DNA of 64,000 nucleotides, from contig CAAGED010000054.1 in assembly GCA_900768505.1 (NCBI GenBank), positions 1 through 64,000 on the forward strand, in the 5' to 3' direction. The notes under the pieces were generated by a model. That model did not search any database, was not told the DNA's origin, and was given only the letters and a program-made list of their open reading frames with translations. This stretch comes from Lentisphaeria bacterium (lineage in GTDB: Bacteria > Verrucomicrobiota > Lentisphaeria > Victivallales > Victivallaceae). Below are positions 34,258 to 43,405 of this stretch, in pieces (the first letter of the stretch is position 1; each line of letters starts with the position of its first letter). The position numbers and the translations under genes were made by a program.

Positions 34258-34386
34258 GAAGCAAATATCAAACGATATTCCCAACTTCAACCACTCGCCA
34301 GAGGCAAATATCAAACGATATTCCCAACTCCAACCACTCGTCAGAGGCAAATATCAAACGATATTCCCAACTCCAACCACTCGCCG
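34258..34386. repeat. Three tandem 43-base repeats
   Basis: Units start at 34258, 34301 and 34344; each reads GA(A/G)GCAAATATCAAACG then ATATTCCCAACTCCAACC then ACTCGCC or a close variant, with only a few differences between units. Each unit carries a small hairpin, AATATC/GATATT. They lie in the 476-base gap between the second pilB-like gene (its 3' side) and pilT. No supported gene lies in this gap. Confidence 0.85.
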
Positions 34387-34448
34387 TATCCGAACTTGCC
34401 GGATTTTGCCGTCCACTTAGCGCACCGCCCATTACCGGGATCGAATTA

Positions 34449-36131
34449 CTATTTGGTGACACGTAAAATTTCACTGACGGTAGTCGTTCCGTCATACACT
34501 GCAATCATACCATCCTCACGAATTGTCCGCATGCCGACTTCACGAGCCTTGGCATTAATTTCCGAGGTCGGAGCAATCGCCGAAATCAATTCGGCCAATT
34601 CCGGAGTTATCTCCATCAATTCGCAGATGGATTTTCGGCCTTTATAACCAGTGTTGTTGCACTGGGCACAACCGGTACCGTAGTAGAACTTCTTGCCCTC
34701 CACATCTTTACGAGTCATATGCAACGACTCAAGCTCCTCGTCGGTTGGATCGTAGGAGACCTTGCAGTAGGGACAAATCCGCCGCACCAGACGCTGGCTC
34801 AATACCGCCACCAGTGACGAACAAATCAAAAACGGCTCAACACCCATATCAATCAGACGTGTCACCGTGCTGGCCGCATCGTTGGTGTGCAGTGTACTGA
34901 ATACGAAGTGTCCGGTGAGGGAGGCCTCAATCGCAATTTTGGCGGTTTCGTAGTCACGGATTTCGCCGACCAGAATTCGATCCGGGTCCTGCCGCAAAAA
35001 GGCGCGCAGCGCGTTGTTGAATGTCATGCCCACTGCATCATTGATCGGCACCTGAATAATTCCCTCGATGTCATACTCCACCGGGTCTTCCGCCGTCAGA
35101 AGTTTGCTGTCAATGGTGTTAATTTCCTTTAACGCCGAATAAAGAGTGGTGGTTTTGCCGGAACCGGTCGGGCCGGTCACCAGTAAAATTCCGTTCGGCA
35201 TATGAATAATCTCCCGCAGCTTCTCCAATGTTTCATCCCGGAATCCCAACACCGACAAATCCAAATTTACCGCTGACCGGTCCAATACACGCAATACCAC
35301 CGATTCGCCGTAAGTAGTCGGCAATGAAGATACACGAAAGTCTACCGGCTGCCCGTTCACCTTTTTCTGGATACGACCATCCTGAGGCAGACGACGTTCG
35401 GAAATATTCAGGTTGCTGATAATTTTGATACGGCTGATAACCGGGATAGCCAGCGCTTTGGCCGGAGTTGGCAATTCGTGCAGCGTACCGTCAATGCAGT
35501 AGCGGATGCGAAAATCATGTTCAAACGGTTCAAAATGGATATCACTAGCCTTATCCCGAATCGCCTGACTCAAAATCAAATCCACAAATTTAACAATCGG
35601 TGTTTCATTGCCCATATTGCTGAGCTGATCTTCGTCTTCCACGTCGCCGATGCTTCTTTTCATTTCATCCAGCACGTTCTTCACCGATTCCGTGCTTTCC
35701 GGGTAGAGATTGGTCAACGCCTGATCAATCTGCTCCGGGTCGGCCACCATTACCATAACTTCATGACCGATAATAAACTGCAACTCTTCAATCATCTGAT
35801 AATTGAATGGATTCTTGGCGACCACCCGTAGCACGTTGCCATCAAAACTCAGCGGAACCACCCCGTAGGAGCGAGCCATTTCGCTGTCAATCATTTTCAC
35901 CACTTTGTCACGAATGGAAAATTGCGACAAATCCACTACTTCCGTTCCCAGATTCGCCGCTATAATGTAAAGAAAATCTTCCCGGGAGCAGAAGCCGTAA
36001 TTGACCACCACATCCATAAACGCTTTGCCGCTGCGGCGAACCTCTTCTTCAACGTCGTTCATCTGAGCTTCATCGCAGAGCCCGGCGCTAAGCAAAATAT
36101 CTCTTAAAACTGCACTGTCATTGTCAAGCAT
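34449..36131 (-). CDS. Type II secretion/type IV pilus assembly ATPase (GspE/PilB family), second copy
   Basis: This 560-residue assembly motor has the N-terminal GspE domain (about 1-150), then the ATPase domain with GETPIVKFVDLILSQAIRDKASDIH, Walker A GPTGSGKTTTLYSAL, acidic box AEDPVEYDIEGIIQ, Walker B RQDPDRILVGEIRDYETAKIA, His-box GHFVFSTLHTNDA and a tetracysteine zinc motif CPYC...CAQC (about 430-480). It is 15 bases downstream of a second family member, with which it shares domain order. Its partner pilins and platform are encoded by pilC and by pseudopilin genes. The regulation is unclear; the 3' gap carries the 43-base tandem repeats. Confidence 0.94.
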   Translation of the reverse strand: MLDNDSAVLRDILLSAGLCDEAQMNDVEEEVRRSGKAFMDVVVNYGFCSREDFLYIIAANLGTEVVDLSQFSIRDKVVKMIDSEMARSYGVVPLSFDGNVLRVVAKNPFNYQMIEELQFIIGHEVMVMVADPEQIDQALTNLYPESTESVKNVLDEMKRSIGDVEDEDQLSNMGNETPIVKFVDLILSQAIRDKASDIHFEPFEHDFRIRYCIDGTLHELPTPAKALAIPVISRIKIISNLNISERRLPQDGRIQKKVNGQPVDFRVSSLPTTYGESVVLRVLDRSAVNLDLSVLGFRDETLEKLREIIHMPNGILLVTGPTGSGKTTTLYSALKEINTIDSKLLTAEDPVEYDIEGIIQVPINDAVGMTFNNALRAFLRQDPDRILVGEIRDYETAKIAIEASLTGHFVFSTLHTNDAASTVTRLIDMGVEPFLICSSLVAVLSQRLVRRICPYCKVSYDPTDEELESLHMTRKDVEGKKFYYGTGCAQCNNTGYKGRKSICELMEITPELAELISAIAPTSEINAKAREVGMRTIREDGMIAVYDGTTTVSEILRVTK

Positions 36132-36146
36132 TTTTGCCGTTGCTCC

Positions 36147-37850
36147 TTAATCTTCATTGATAACCGTTACGTTGATAACCTCTTCCAAGGTGGAGATTCC
36201 GCTCTCCGCCTTGCGGATCGCATCATCGCGCAACGTCCGCATTCCGTTGCGCCGCGCCGCCTCTTTGAGCATTCCGGTAGGGGAATTTTTAATAATCAGT
36301 GAGGCCACCTCGTCGTTAATCATCATGATTTCATAAATTCCGATACGACCCTTATAACCTGTATAATTGCAATGCCGGCAACCGGCTCCTTCGTAAAATA
36401 CCCGGTTTTCCCAATATTCGTCCGGAAAACCCATCAATTTTTTCTCCGATTTGGTAACTTCATGCACCCGTTTGCACTTCGGACAAATTTTACGCAGCAG
36501 CCGCTGAGCCATCGCTGCCCGCACCGCCGCCGCCACCAGGAATGGTTTTACTCCCATATCAATCAAACGGGTCATGGCGCCCGGCGCATCGTTGGTATGC
36601 AGTGTACTGAATACCAAGTGACCGGTCAACGAGGCGTTGATGGCAATTTCACTGGTTTCCAGGTCACGAATTTCACCGACCATCACCACGTTGGGGGCCT
36701 GACGCAAAATGGCGCGCAGCGCCCGGGCAAATGTCATATCGATTTGTTTAACTACCTGAACCTGGCAGATACCGCTTAACTGATACTCCACCGGGTCTTC
36801 AACGGTAATAATTTTGCGGGTAGGTTTGTTCAAATTGTTCAAAAAAGCGTACAAACTGGTAGTTTTTCCGGAACCGGTCGGCCCAGTCACCAAAAAGATT
36901 CCGTCCGGGAACGCCAGAATTTTATTGATCAATGTCAAATCGTCTGCATAAAAACCCAACTGCGGAATATCCAGCTGAATACTGGATTTATCCAAAATAC
37001 GCATTACAATACTCTCACCGTGACTGGTAGGCACCGTTGACACACGCAAGTCGATATCTTTTTCTTTCATCTTCAGCTGAATACGACCGTCCTGAGGAAT
37101 ACGTTTCTCGGTAATATCCAGCTTTGACATGATTTTCACCCGGCTGGTGAGGTTCATTTGCAGGGATTTCGGCGGCGCCTCCATCTCCACCAGCGCTCCG
37201 TCGATGCGGTAGCGGATGCGATAACTCTTCTCCATGGGTTCCAAATGAATATCGGAGGCTTTCATCTTATATGCCTCGGTAATGATGGAATGAACCAGAC
37301 GAATAATCGGCGCATCCATATCCTCTTCCACTTCGCCGATGTTGCTGGTAACCTCGTAATCATCGGCATCCTGGTTGATATCCTCAACGAAATTCTCCAC
37401 CGAATCAAACGCGGTTGGATAATATTTCATCACCGCATTGCGGATTTGATTGTCAGCCGCCACCACCGCCTCTACATCACTGTTCAGCAGGTAGCGGATG
37501 GTATCCACGGTATTCATATCCGTGGGATCGCCAATTGCAATGGTGATAATGCCGTCTTTTTGTGAAAGCGGCAGCACATTGTACTGCTTGGCCACTTCCG
37601 GCGGAATTAATTTTATCACATCCGGCGGAATATCCGGTGCCTTCAGGTCGATAAACTCCATGCCGTACTCTTGAGCCAGCACTTTGGTTATCTCGTCCTC
37701 GGTGATAAACTTCAGGCGTTTCAATGCCTCGATAATATCAATTGATTCCGCAATGGAACTCAAAAACTTTTTTGCTTCGTCAAGTTGTGCCTGGGTAATT
37801 TTGCCGTAATCAATCAGCAACTCAACAATTAAATCGGTATTCCTTGCCAA
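36147..37850 (-). CDS. Type II secretion/type IV pilus assembly ATPase (GspE/PilB family), first copy
   Basis: This 567-residue motor has the same architecture: N-terminal domain with YGKITQAQLDEAKKFL, ATPase domain with DAPIIRLVHSIITEAYKMKASDIH, Walker A GPTGSGKTTSLYAFL, acidic box VEDPVEYQLSGICQV, Walker B LRQAPNVVMVGEIRDLETSEI, His-box GHLVFSTLHTNDAPGA and the tetracysteine motif CPKC...CRHC. Having two similar motors in tandem suggests two assembly machines or subfunctionalised roles. The TTG start at 37850 has GAGG at 6 bases; the TTG at 37868 has no binding site. Confidence 0.93.
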   Translation of the reverse strand: MARNTDLIVELLIDYGKITQAQLDEAKKFLSSIAESIDIIEALKRLKFITEDEITKVLAQEYGMEFIDLKAPDIPPDVIKLIPPEVAKQYNVLPLSQKDGIITIAIGDPTDMNTVDTIRYLLNSDVEAVVAADNQIRNAVMKYYPTAFDSVENFVEDINQDADDYEVTSNIGEVEEDMDAPIIRLVHSIITEAYKMKASDIHLEPMEKSYRIRYRIDGALVEMEAPPKSLQMNLTSRVKIMSKLDITEKRIPQDGRIQLKMKEKDIDLRVSTVPTSHGESIVMRILDKSSIQLDIPQLGFYADDLTLINKILAFPDGIFLVTGPTGSGKTTSLYAFLNNLNKPTRKIITVEDPVEYQLSGICQVQVVKQIDMTFARALRAILRQAPNVVMVGEIRDLETSEIAINASLTGHLVFSTLHTNDAPGAMTRLIDMGVKPFLVAAAVRAAMAQRLLRKICPKCKRVHEVTKSEKKLMGFPDEYWENRVFYEGAGCRHCNYTGYKGRIGIYEIMMINDEVASLIIKNSPTGMLKEAARRNGMRTLRDDAIRKAESGISTLEEVINVTVINED

Positions 37851-38101
37851 AATACGCCTCGCGATCAAATATTTATTATTATTTCGTCATTCCCCAAAAA
37901 AAATCAATTCCGGCTCTTCCCGGATCCATGCAAAACACAACTCATATATTGAAAATATAACTGATTACAAATATTTTCAAGTCTTTTTTTCATAAAAAAG
38001 GCGGATTATCGACTTTTTTTAAATAATTTCCCGGCGACTTAAAAACATGCGTCAAACTGCCAGTTTCGCCGCCGGGAATGTTATTTACTTGCCAACATGA
38101 T

Positions 38102-39811
38102 TTATTTTACTTGCATATCAATGATTTGCAACTGCGCACGGGCATTACTGCCGTAGACATTCATGTGGGGGGTAGCCAGCACATCCAGCACCTTGCCCGC
38201 AAACTCGTCCGAATTGTGGTTGAATGCAATGAAATCCATCACGCTGCCGTCGGAAGATTGCAGCGCTCCGCGAGTGTGACGCCCTCCCACTGGAAAACAC
38301 TTCAATACACTTAAATTATTGAAGCGATATATCGGTTTGCCGTTGCTGTGTCCGAATGGCGCAAGTTTCTCCAGATAATCAAAAAATTCGCCATTCATCT
38401 CCCGCAGCGTAGCTTCGCCGTCGTAGCAGGTGTATTCCGTCAAATCCTTACGTATCAACTTCTCACGCACGCAACTTTCCAGAAGTTCATAAAATTCGTC
38501 AATCCGCTCCTCCTGCAAGCCGATTCCCACTGCCATCGGGTGACCGCCGTAACGGTCCAGCAGATGCGCCGTCCTGCTGAGAATATCCACCAAATTCAAA
38601 TCACCAATACTCCGTCCCGAACCGTAAGCCTGATGTTCCTGAATCGTCAGCACAATCGCCGGACGGTTGTAATCCCGTGCCAGACGCGACGCCACAATTC
38701 CAATCACACCCTGATGCCAATTGTGTCCGGCCACCAGAATTGAATAACGGCCCGCCATTTGCGGATCTCTGTCAATCTTCTGCTTGGCCTCCTGATAAAT
38801 CTCCTGCTCCTTGGTTTGCCGCTCCCGGTTGTAATTCTCCAGCTGGTTGGCAAAGCCGTAAGCCTGAACAATATTGTCTGACTCCAGAAGATCCAGTGCA
38901 GTGATGGCATCTCCCACCCGTCCGGCGGCATTTATACGGGGCGCCAATTTAAATGTGATATCGGCGGGGGTTAATTCGTTCTGCAAGTGCGCCCCCTCAA
39001 TCAACGCCCGCACTCCGGGGCGGTACTGACGGCGCAAAATATCGATGCCGTGATGTACCATAATACGGTTTTCGCCCAGCAGCGGCACAATATCCGCCAC
39101 CGTGCCCAACGCCACATAATCCAGCACATCCTCCAAACGCGTGTTGAAGGCGCCCAAATTATTTTCCCGGCCATATTTGACAAAGGCGTGAGAGAGTTTG
39201 AACGCCACCCCGACTCCGCTGAGAACCTGCAAATCATCCAAATCCTGGCAGACTTTGGGATTAATGACCGCCAGCGCCTCAGGCAGCTCATTGCCCGGCT
39301 CGTGGTGATCAGTTACGATCACATCGATTCCCCGAGCCCTGGCGCTTTTTATTGCATCGCAGCTGGTAATTCCGCAATCAACGGTAACCAGCACCTTGCA
39401 GGTGCCGTAAGCGGCAATGGCCTTGTCGAGGGACTCCGGCGTGAAGCCGTAACCATCGTCAAAACGATGGGGCAGAAACGAATTGACCACGCCGCCGTTT
39501 TGACGCAAAACAAGCGCCAATAACGCCGAAGCGGTAATTCCGTCCGTGTCGTAATCGCCGTGAATTAAAATATGTTCCTGATTGTTAATTGCTTGCCATA
39601 ACCGCTTGGCGGCCTCTTTAATGCCAGGGAAGCGGTATGGATCCGACAATCCGGCGAGTCTGGGATTCAGAAATTGGCCAATATCTTTGGAAGCAATCCC
39701 ACGGGCGGCAAAAAATCTTGCCACCGTCACGGGCAGTTTGTGTTCCTTAAGAATTAGATTAATTTCGTTGTCGAGCAGCTCACTGGAATTTTTCCATTGT
39801 GTATCACCCAT
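38102..39811 (-). CDS. recJ: Single-stranded-DNA-specific exonuclease RecJ
   Basis: RecJ degrades 5'-ended single strands in recombination and repair. The 569-residue protein has the DHH-family catalytic motifs LIHGDYDTDGITASAL, VTVDCGITSCDA, VTDHHEPG, VALGTVADIVPL and the DHHA1 domain with RINAAGRVGDA and LLDRYGGHPMAVGIGL, followed by an OB-fold-like tail. All metal ligands appear present. It is upstream of murF's left side (239-base gap) on the minus strand. Confident. Confidence 0.96.
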   Translation of the reverse strand: MGDTQWKNSSELLDNEINLILKEHKLPVTVARFFAARGIASKDIGQFLNPRLAGLSDPYRFPGIKEAAKRLWQAINNQEHILIHGDYDTDGITASALLALVLRQNGGVVNSFLPHRFDDGYGFTPESLDKAIAAYGTCKVLVTVDCGITSCDAIKSARARGIDVIVTDHHEPGNELPEALAVINPKVCQDLDDLQVLSGVGVAFKLSHAFVKYGRENNLGAFNTRLEDVLDYVALGTVADIVPLLGENRIMVHHGIDILRRQYRPGVRALIEGAHLQNELTPADITFKLAPRINAAGRVGDAITALDLLESDNIVQAYGFANQLENYNRERQTKEQEIYQEAKQKIDRDPQMAGRYSILVAGHNWHQGVIGIVASRLARDYNRPAIVLTIQEHQAYGSGRSIGDLNLVDILSRTAHLLDRYGGHPMAVGIGLQEERIDEFYELLESCVREKLIRKDLTEYTCYDGEATLREMNGEFFDYLEKLAPFGHSNGKPIYRFNNLSVLKCFPVGGRHTRGALQSSDGSVMDFIAFNHNSDEFAGKVLDVLATPHMNVYGSNARAQLQIIDMQVK

Positions 39812-40050
39812 TAATTTTACATCCTAATTTTTTAAAAATTCATGTTGATACGATATACCGCTTTATTGATAACCACAAATAAAAAAACAACTTTTTTTCA
39901 TATTTTTTTCATTTTAAGTCAATAACGGCGGGAATATCACTGCCGGAGCACTGATTTTTGACTTTTTTTACCAAAAAAAGATTTCCAGTTTGTTGTCCGT
40001 TAAAGAACACAAAATGGAAATCAATTTTTTTCAATAATTTTATATCGGTT

Positions 40051-41493
40051 TTATGCTTCCATCCGGGGCAATCTGCTCAAACCGATACCGTTGGAGGATT
40101 TTATCAAAATGGTGGCATTCTCCAGCTCCGCAACGGCCAGATTTTTTTCCAATTCCGGGGCATCCGCCGCCAACGTGATTTCCGGATGTGCCGCCAATCC
40201 CAAAACTCCGGCGGCGGCGGCCATCATGGCTCCCACCAAAAATATCCGGCTGCCGGGAAACTTCGCCCGGGCTTCCCGGATTACCTGGCAATGCAGATCC
40301 AAACTTTCCACTCCCAACTCCAGCATATCCCCCAACACCAGTACCACCGGGGAGGTCAACTTCAAATCAGCCAAATAATTCAACGCTGCCTCCATACTCT
40401 GCGGATTTGCGTTGTAGGCGTCATTAATCCAGGTGGCATTCCGGTAACGAGTGATTTTCATCCGGGAACCCGGCAAGGTAGCCTTGGTCAGGCCATTGCA
40501 AATCACCTCCGGCTCAATTCCTGCTCCCCATGCGGCGGCCGCCGCGGCCGCCGCGTTGCGACACTGATGCGAACCGCTCAATGGTAAATAAAACTGCTTA
40601 AAATACATTGTACCAATATTTGTCATAAAGGTCAGGCTCATTTCATTGCCGATCAAATCACTGCTTATAGTCTGCGCCACCACCCGCCGGGAATTTTCCG
40701 CCACCGGGAGTGTCAATAAATCCGCTTCATCGCCAAAGGTAAAGGTGGTAAATTTTGCCGTCGCCCGGCGTAAAATCTGTTTTTCCGCCGAATATTCCGG
40801 AACTACCGCCACGCCGCGTGGCTTCAGGAAACGGAATATCTCCGACTTCTCCCTCGCCACTCCTGATAAGGATTGCAAAAATTCCAAGTGACAGGGGGCG
40901 ATGGAATTTACCAGTGCGACATCCGGTTCGGCACAGCATGACAGCGGCGCAATTTCTCCGAAGTGGTTGGTTCCCATCTCAATAACGGCATATCGGCAGT
41001 TATCCGGCAACTGCAGCAGGTTTTGAGGTACTCCAAACTGATTGTTGGTGTTGCCGTTCGTGGCGTAGACTTGCTCCGGGTCAAACGCCGCTAAACCAAT
41101 TGCCCGCAGCAGCTCCTTGGTACTGGTTTTGCCCACGCTTCCGGTAACAGCCAGCAATTGTAAATTGTTCAGCCGCCGTCGATAATCCCGCGCCAGCATT
41201 TGATAGGCGTTTAAGGTGTCGTCCACTGCCAGGATCGGCAAATTCAGCTTTCCCCAAGGAATATCCGCCGCTGCGTTGACAATCAGTGCCGCCGCGCCCT
41301 GAGCGGCCACCGACTCCACAACCATGTGGGCATCAAAAAGCGCACCCCGCAGCGCAATGAAAATTTTATTGCGGCAATCCAGACGATTGTCAGTCGCCAG
41401 CTCAAATTCGCCGGCAACTTGAATTCCGTTAACCCAATGCCCGGAAACAATTCCGGCCAATTCGTCAATTTTAAAAAGTGCGCCCATACCCAT
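40051..41493 (-). CDS. murF: UDP-MurNAc-tripeptide:D-Ala-D-Ala ligase
   Basis: MurF adds D-Ala-D-Ala to the UDP-MurNAc tripeptide, the last cytoplasmic precursor step. The 480-residue protein has the N-terminal domain with DNRLDCRNKIFIALRGALFDAH, the P-loop VTGSVGKTSTKELLRA, ATNGNTNNQFGVPQNLL, AVIEMGTNHFGEI, PLSGSHQCRNAAAAAAAAWG (a natural Ala run) and WINDAYNANPQSMEAAL, VLGDMLELG. The C-terminal part is intact. It lies between the lipoprotein and recJ genes. Confidence 0.95.
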   Translation of the reverse strand: MGMGALFKIDELAGIVSGHWVNGIQVAGEFELATDNRLDCRNKIFIALRGALFDAHMVVESVAAQGAAALIVNAAADIPWGKLNLPILAVDDTLNAYQMLARDYRRRLNNLQLLAVTGSVGKTSTKELLRAIGLAAFDPEQVYATNGNTNNQFGVPQNLLQLPDNCRYAVIEMGTNHFGEIAPLSCCAEPDVALVNSIAPCHLEFLQSLSGVAREKSEIFRFLKPRGVAVVPEYSAEKQILRRATAKFTTFTFGDEADLLTLPVAENSRRVVAQTISSDLIGNEMSLTFMTNIGTMYFKQFYLPLSGSHQCRNAAAAAAAAWGAGIEPEVICNGLTKATLPGSRMKITRYRNATWINDAYNANPQSMEAALNYLADLKLTSPVVLVLGDMLELGVESLDLHCQVIREARAKFPGSRIFLVGAMMAAAAGVLGLAAHPEITLAADAPELEKNLAVAELENATILIKSSNGIGLSRLPRMEA

Positions 41494-41536
41494 AGACCAC
41501 CCAATTTTGTTATGAATTAATCAATATGTGCATAAT

Positions 41537-41576
41537 GAAAAACGGCGCAATTCCTGGATAAAAGAAATTGCACCGT
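41537..41576 (-). terminator. Rho-independent terminator of the lipoprotein gene
   Basis: On the minus strand ACGGTGCAATT pairs with AATTGCGCCGT over a loop of about 13 bases and is followed by TTTTC. It lies 12 bases beyond the stop of the gene at 41589. Confidence 0.75.
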
Positions 41577-41588
41577 CATTTTTGTCAC

Positions 41589-42185
41589 TTAGTCCAATTG
41601 CGGATTGATGCTCAGCAAACGGGTGACTTTGTCACCGCTGAAAAGAACCCGCACCACCTCATAACGTGATATATTATAAATCCAGGTATTTTGATTTAAA
41701 TCCGGCGTCAGGCTCGGATTGGGACGCCCCCAGCACAGCAGCACCTCGTCCCGGGTCATGCCGCGAATGACTTCTCCCTTGCGAATCGCGGCGGCCGTTT
41801 CGGCAGAACACTGGCTTATCTTGTGCTCCGGATCGGAGAGGGTAAATATTTGTGAAATAAGTTTATACGGCGGAGTAATGATATTATCCGGGGCAAATTC
41901 CAAGGTATATTCCGTACCATTGGCATCATGAATTGTCATAGTGTTAAGGTAGAGATTACCCTTTTCGGCCGTGATTACCGTACCGATCGGCAACAGGGTA
42001 CCTTCCATGTAATTCAAACCGGAAATTTTATTGTCATCATCATACCATAAATTGCAGGCGGTGTAAACCTTATCATCAATCTTCTGCTGCAAAACCTCGT
42101 TGACCGTAATGCTTTTGTTGACACAGGAGGTCAAAAGTAGTCCTCCGCACAATGCCATAACCAAACGCTGTAATTTTAACAACAT
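41589..42185 (-). CDS. Lipoprotein of unknown function
   Basis: The 198-residue protein has a lipobox LLLTSC after the signal MLLKLQRLVMALCGG. The mature part includes two repeated-looking beta modules (VYTACNLWYDDDNKISGLNY, MEGTLLPIGTVITAEKGNLY, GTEYTLEFAPDNIITPPYKL) and a C-terminal part IRGMTRDEVLLCWGRPNPSL with WIYNISRYEVVRVLFSGDKV, which resembles the SmpA/BamE-like domain (GM..DEV...WG.P......W.Y) of outer membrane lipoproteins. A role in the outer membrane is likely. The ATG at 42185 is preferred, with GGAG 6 bases upstream. It has its own terminator. Confidence 0.78.
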   Translation of the reverse strand: MLLKLQRLVMALCGGLLLTSCVNKSITVNEVLQQKIDDKVYTACNLWYDDDNKISGLNYMEGTLLPIGTVITAEKGNLYLNTMTIHDANGTEYTLEFAPDNIITPPYKLISQIFTLSDPEHKISQCSAETAAAIRKGEVIRGMTRDEVLLCWGRPNPSLTPDLNQNTWIYNISRYEVVRVLFSGDKVTRLLSINPQLD

Positions 42186-42284
42186 CATCCACTCCAAAAA
42201 CTTTTATATTTTTATTTCTCAGCCATATCATGTACTGCAATTACCGGCTTCCCACCACGGATGCGCGGTAAACATTCCGTCCCG

Positions 42285-42896
42285 TTAATTACAGGGTAAA
42301 TTATTCTGCTTAATCACCTTGTTAAGAAAATTCTTCAAATTATCCCATGTGTCGGGAGTTAAGTCAGTTATCTTCTGATTTTCCACTCCGGCCTCCACCA
42401 GCTGCTCCAGAACCCCATTGGCGCGGGGATTTTCCAGTTGCGGCAACAGACCGTTTTCATATAAGAAAACGCTTTTGATAATCACCGAACATTCCAATTG
42501 CGACCACGCCTCCGGAGCCCGTGGATTGGCCAAATGATGCAGCATGTTCCGCAATGTATCGTAAACCAGCGGCGATGGCAACTCATAAGCACAATTTTTC
42601 AGCAAAAACGCTCCCGATTTAACCGCAAAATCAAAAAGAGCCGGATCATTGCCGATAGCATCGCATTCGCCAATTAATTCCCGATGGTCAATCCGAACTA
42701 AAGTGCTGGCTGGCGCTTCAATAGCTACTTCAAGTTCCCGAAAAAGTCCAATTGCCGGCAATTGCTTGTCACTGCTGCGCAACTCACCTGAAGCCAGAAG
42801 ATCAAGTCGACCGAAATCCGGCGAAATACCGTGAACAATCAAATCGTGTTCACGATAGACGATTTTTTTCAAAACAATAAACGAAGTAGTTTCCAT
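42285..42896 (-). CDS. recO: DNA repair protein RecO
   Basis: RecO mediates RecA loading in the RecFOR recombination pathway. The 203-residue protein has the N-terminal OB-fold start FIVLKKIVYREHDLIVHGISPDFGRLDLLASGELRSSDK (family pattern with K/R clusters) and a helical C-terminal part with LRNMLHHLANP and a QLECSVIIKSVFLYENGLLPQL segment resembling the family's ..F.L.LL...G..P.L. A zinc-binding Cys cluster is not evident. It is somewhat shorter than typical (about 240). Placed 99 bases upstream of the lipoprotein gene. Confidence 0.85.
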   Translation of the reverse strand: METTSFIVLKKIVYREHDLIVHGISPDFGRLDLLASGELRSSDKQLPAIGLFRELEVAIEAPASTLVRIDHRELIGECDAIGNDPALFDFAVKSGAFLLKNCAYELPSPLVYDTLRNMLHHLANPRAPEAWSQLECSVIIKSVFLYENGLLPQLENPRANGVLEQLVEAGVENQKITDLTPDTWDNLKNFLNKVIKQNNLPCN

Positions 42897-42991
42897 AGTA
42901 GGAATATTTTAGTGCCAAAATCAATATATTCAAATTGAATATCGAAAAATTAAGGTTTTTTTTAAAGATTGACGATATTTTGCAGAAAATG

Positions 42992-43038
42992 TGCGGCGGA
43001 GATGATTTCCGAGACGGCTACATGCCACGACCGCCGCA
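42992..43038 (-). repeat. Stem module D of the composite repeat, copy 3
   Basis: The 47-base block has terminal arms TGCGGCGG and CCGCCGCA and differs from copy 1 (121-167) at five positions, all outside these arms; the inner GGC/GCC pair is kept while its loop changes. Confidence 0.75.
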
Positions 43039-43202
43039 GGAAATATACCCAGTTGGAGGATTATTACGCATTGTTATGTGTAACACATTATATTTGTTTG
43101 ATTAAGCCAGCCTGAAGAAGATGGTAAAGATTCGAGGGCGGTTAAATAAGCCCCCTCAAAAAATGATTTGTGATTTTTTATGCGGGATGTTATTATGATT
43201 GT

Positions 43203-43242
43203 AAGCGGAAAATATTTTGACAAGTTAAAATATTTTCCGCTT
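43203..43242. repeat. Hairpin module A, copy 3
   Basis: Arms AAGCGGAAAATATTTT (43203-43218) and AAAATATTTTCCGCTT (43227-43242) are a perfect 16-base inverted repeat around an 8-base loop. It corresponds to the hairpin at 16-55. Confidence 0.85.
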
Positions 43243-43405
43243 GCAACCCGGGGCGGACGCGAATTTTTAATTCGCTCTCCTTAGTTGGCCGCCCGTTTAG
43301 ATTCGGGGGATTTTCACCCCCGCCCCCCCAGAGCAGGGCGCACGGCCCTGCACCACGCCGTTTCCGCTTCGCGAAAGCGGCTTATTGCGCTGACGCGGCG
43401 GGAAT

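Noticed and set aside
34258..34386. CRISPR array
   Set aside because: The 43-base units are contiguous with no spacers, and no cas gene is present.
40540..40560. GC repeat in murF as a structural element
   Set aside because: It encodes a run of alanines within a conserved part of MurF.
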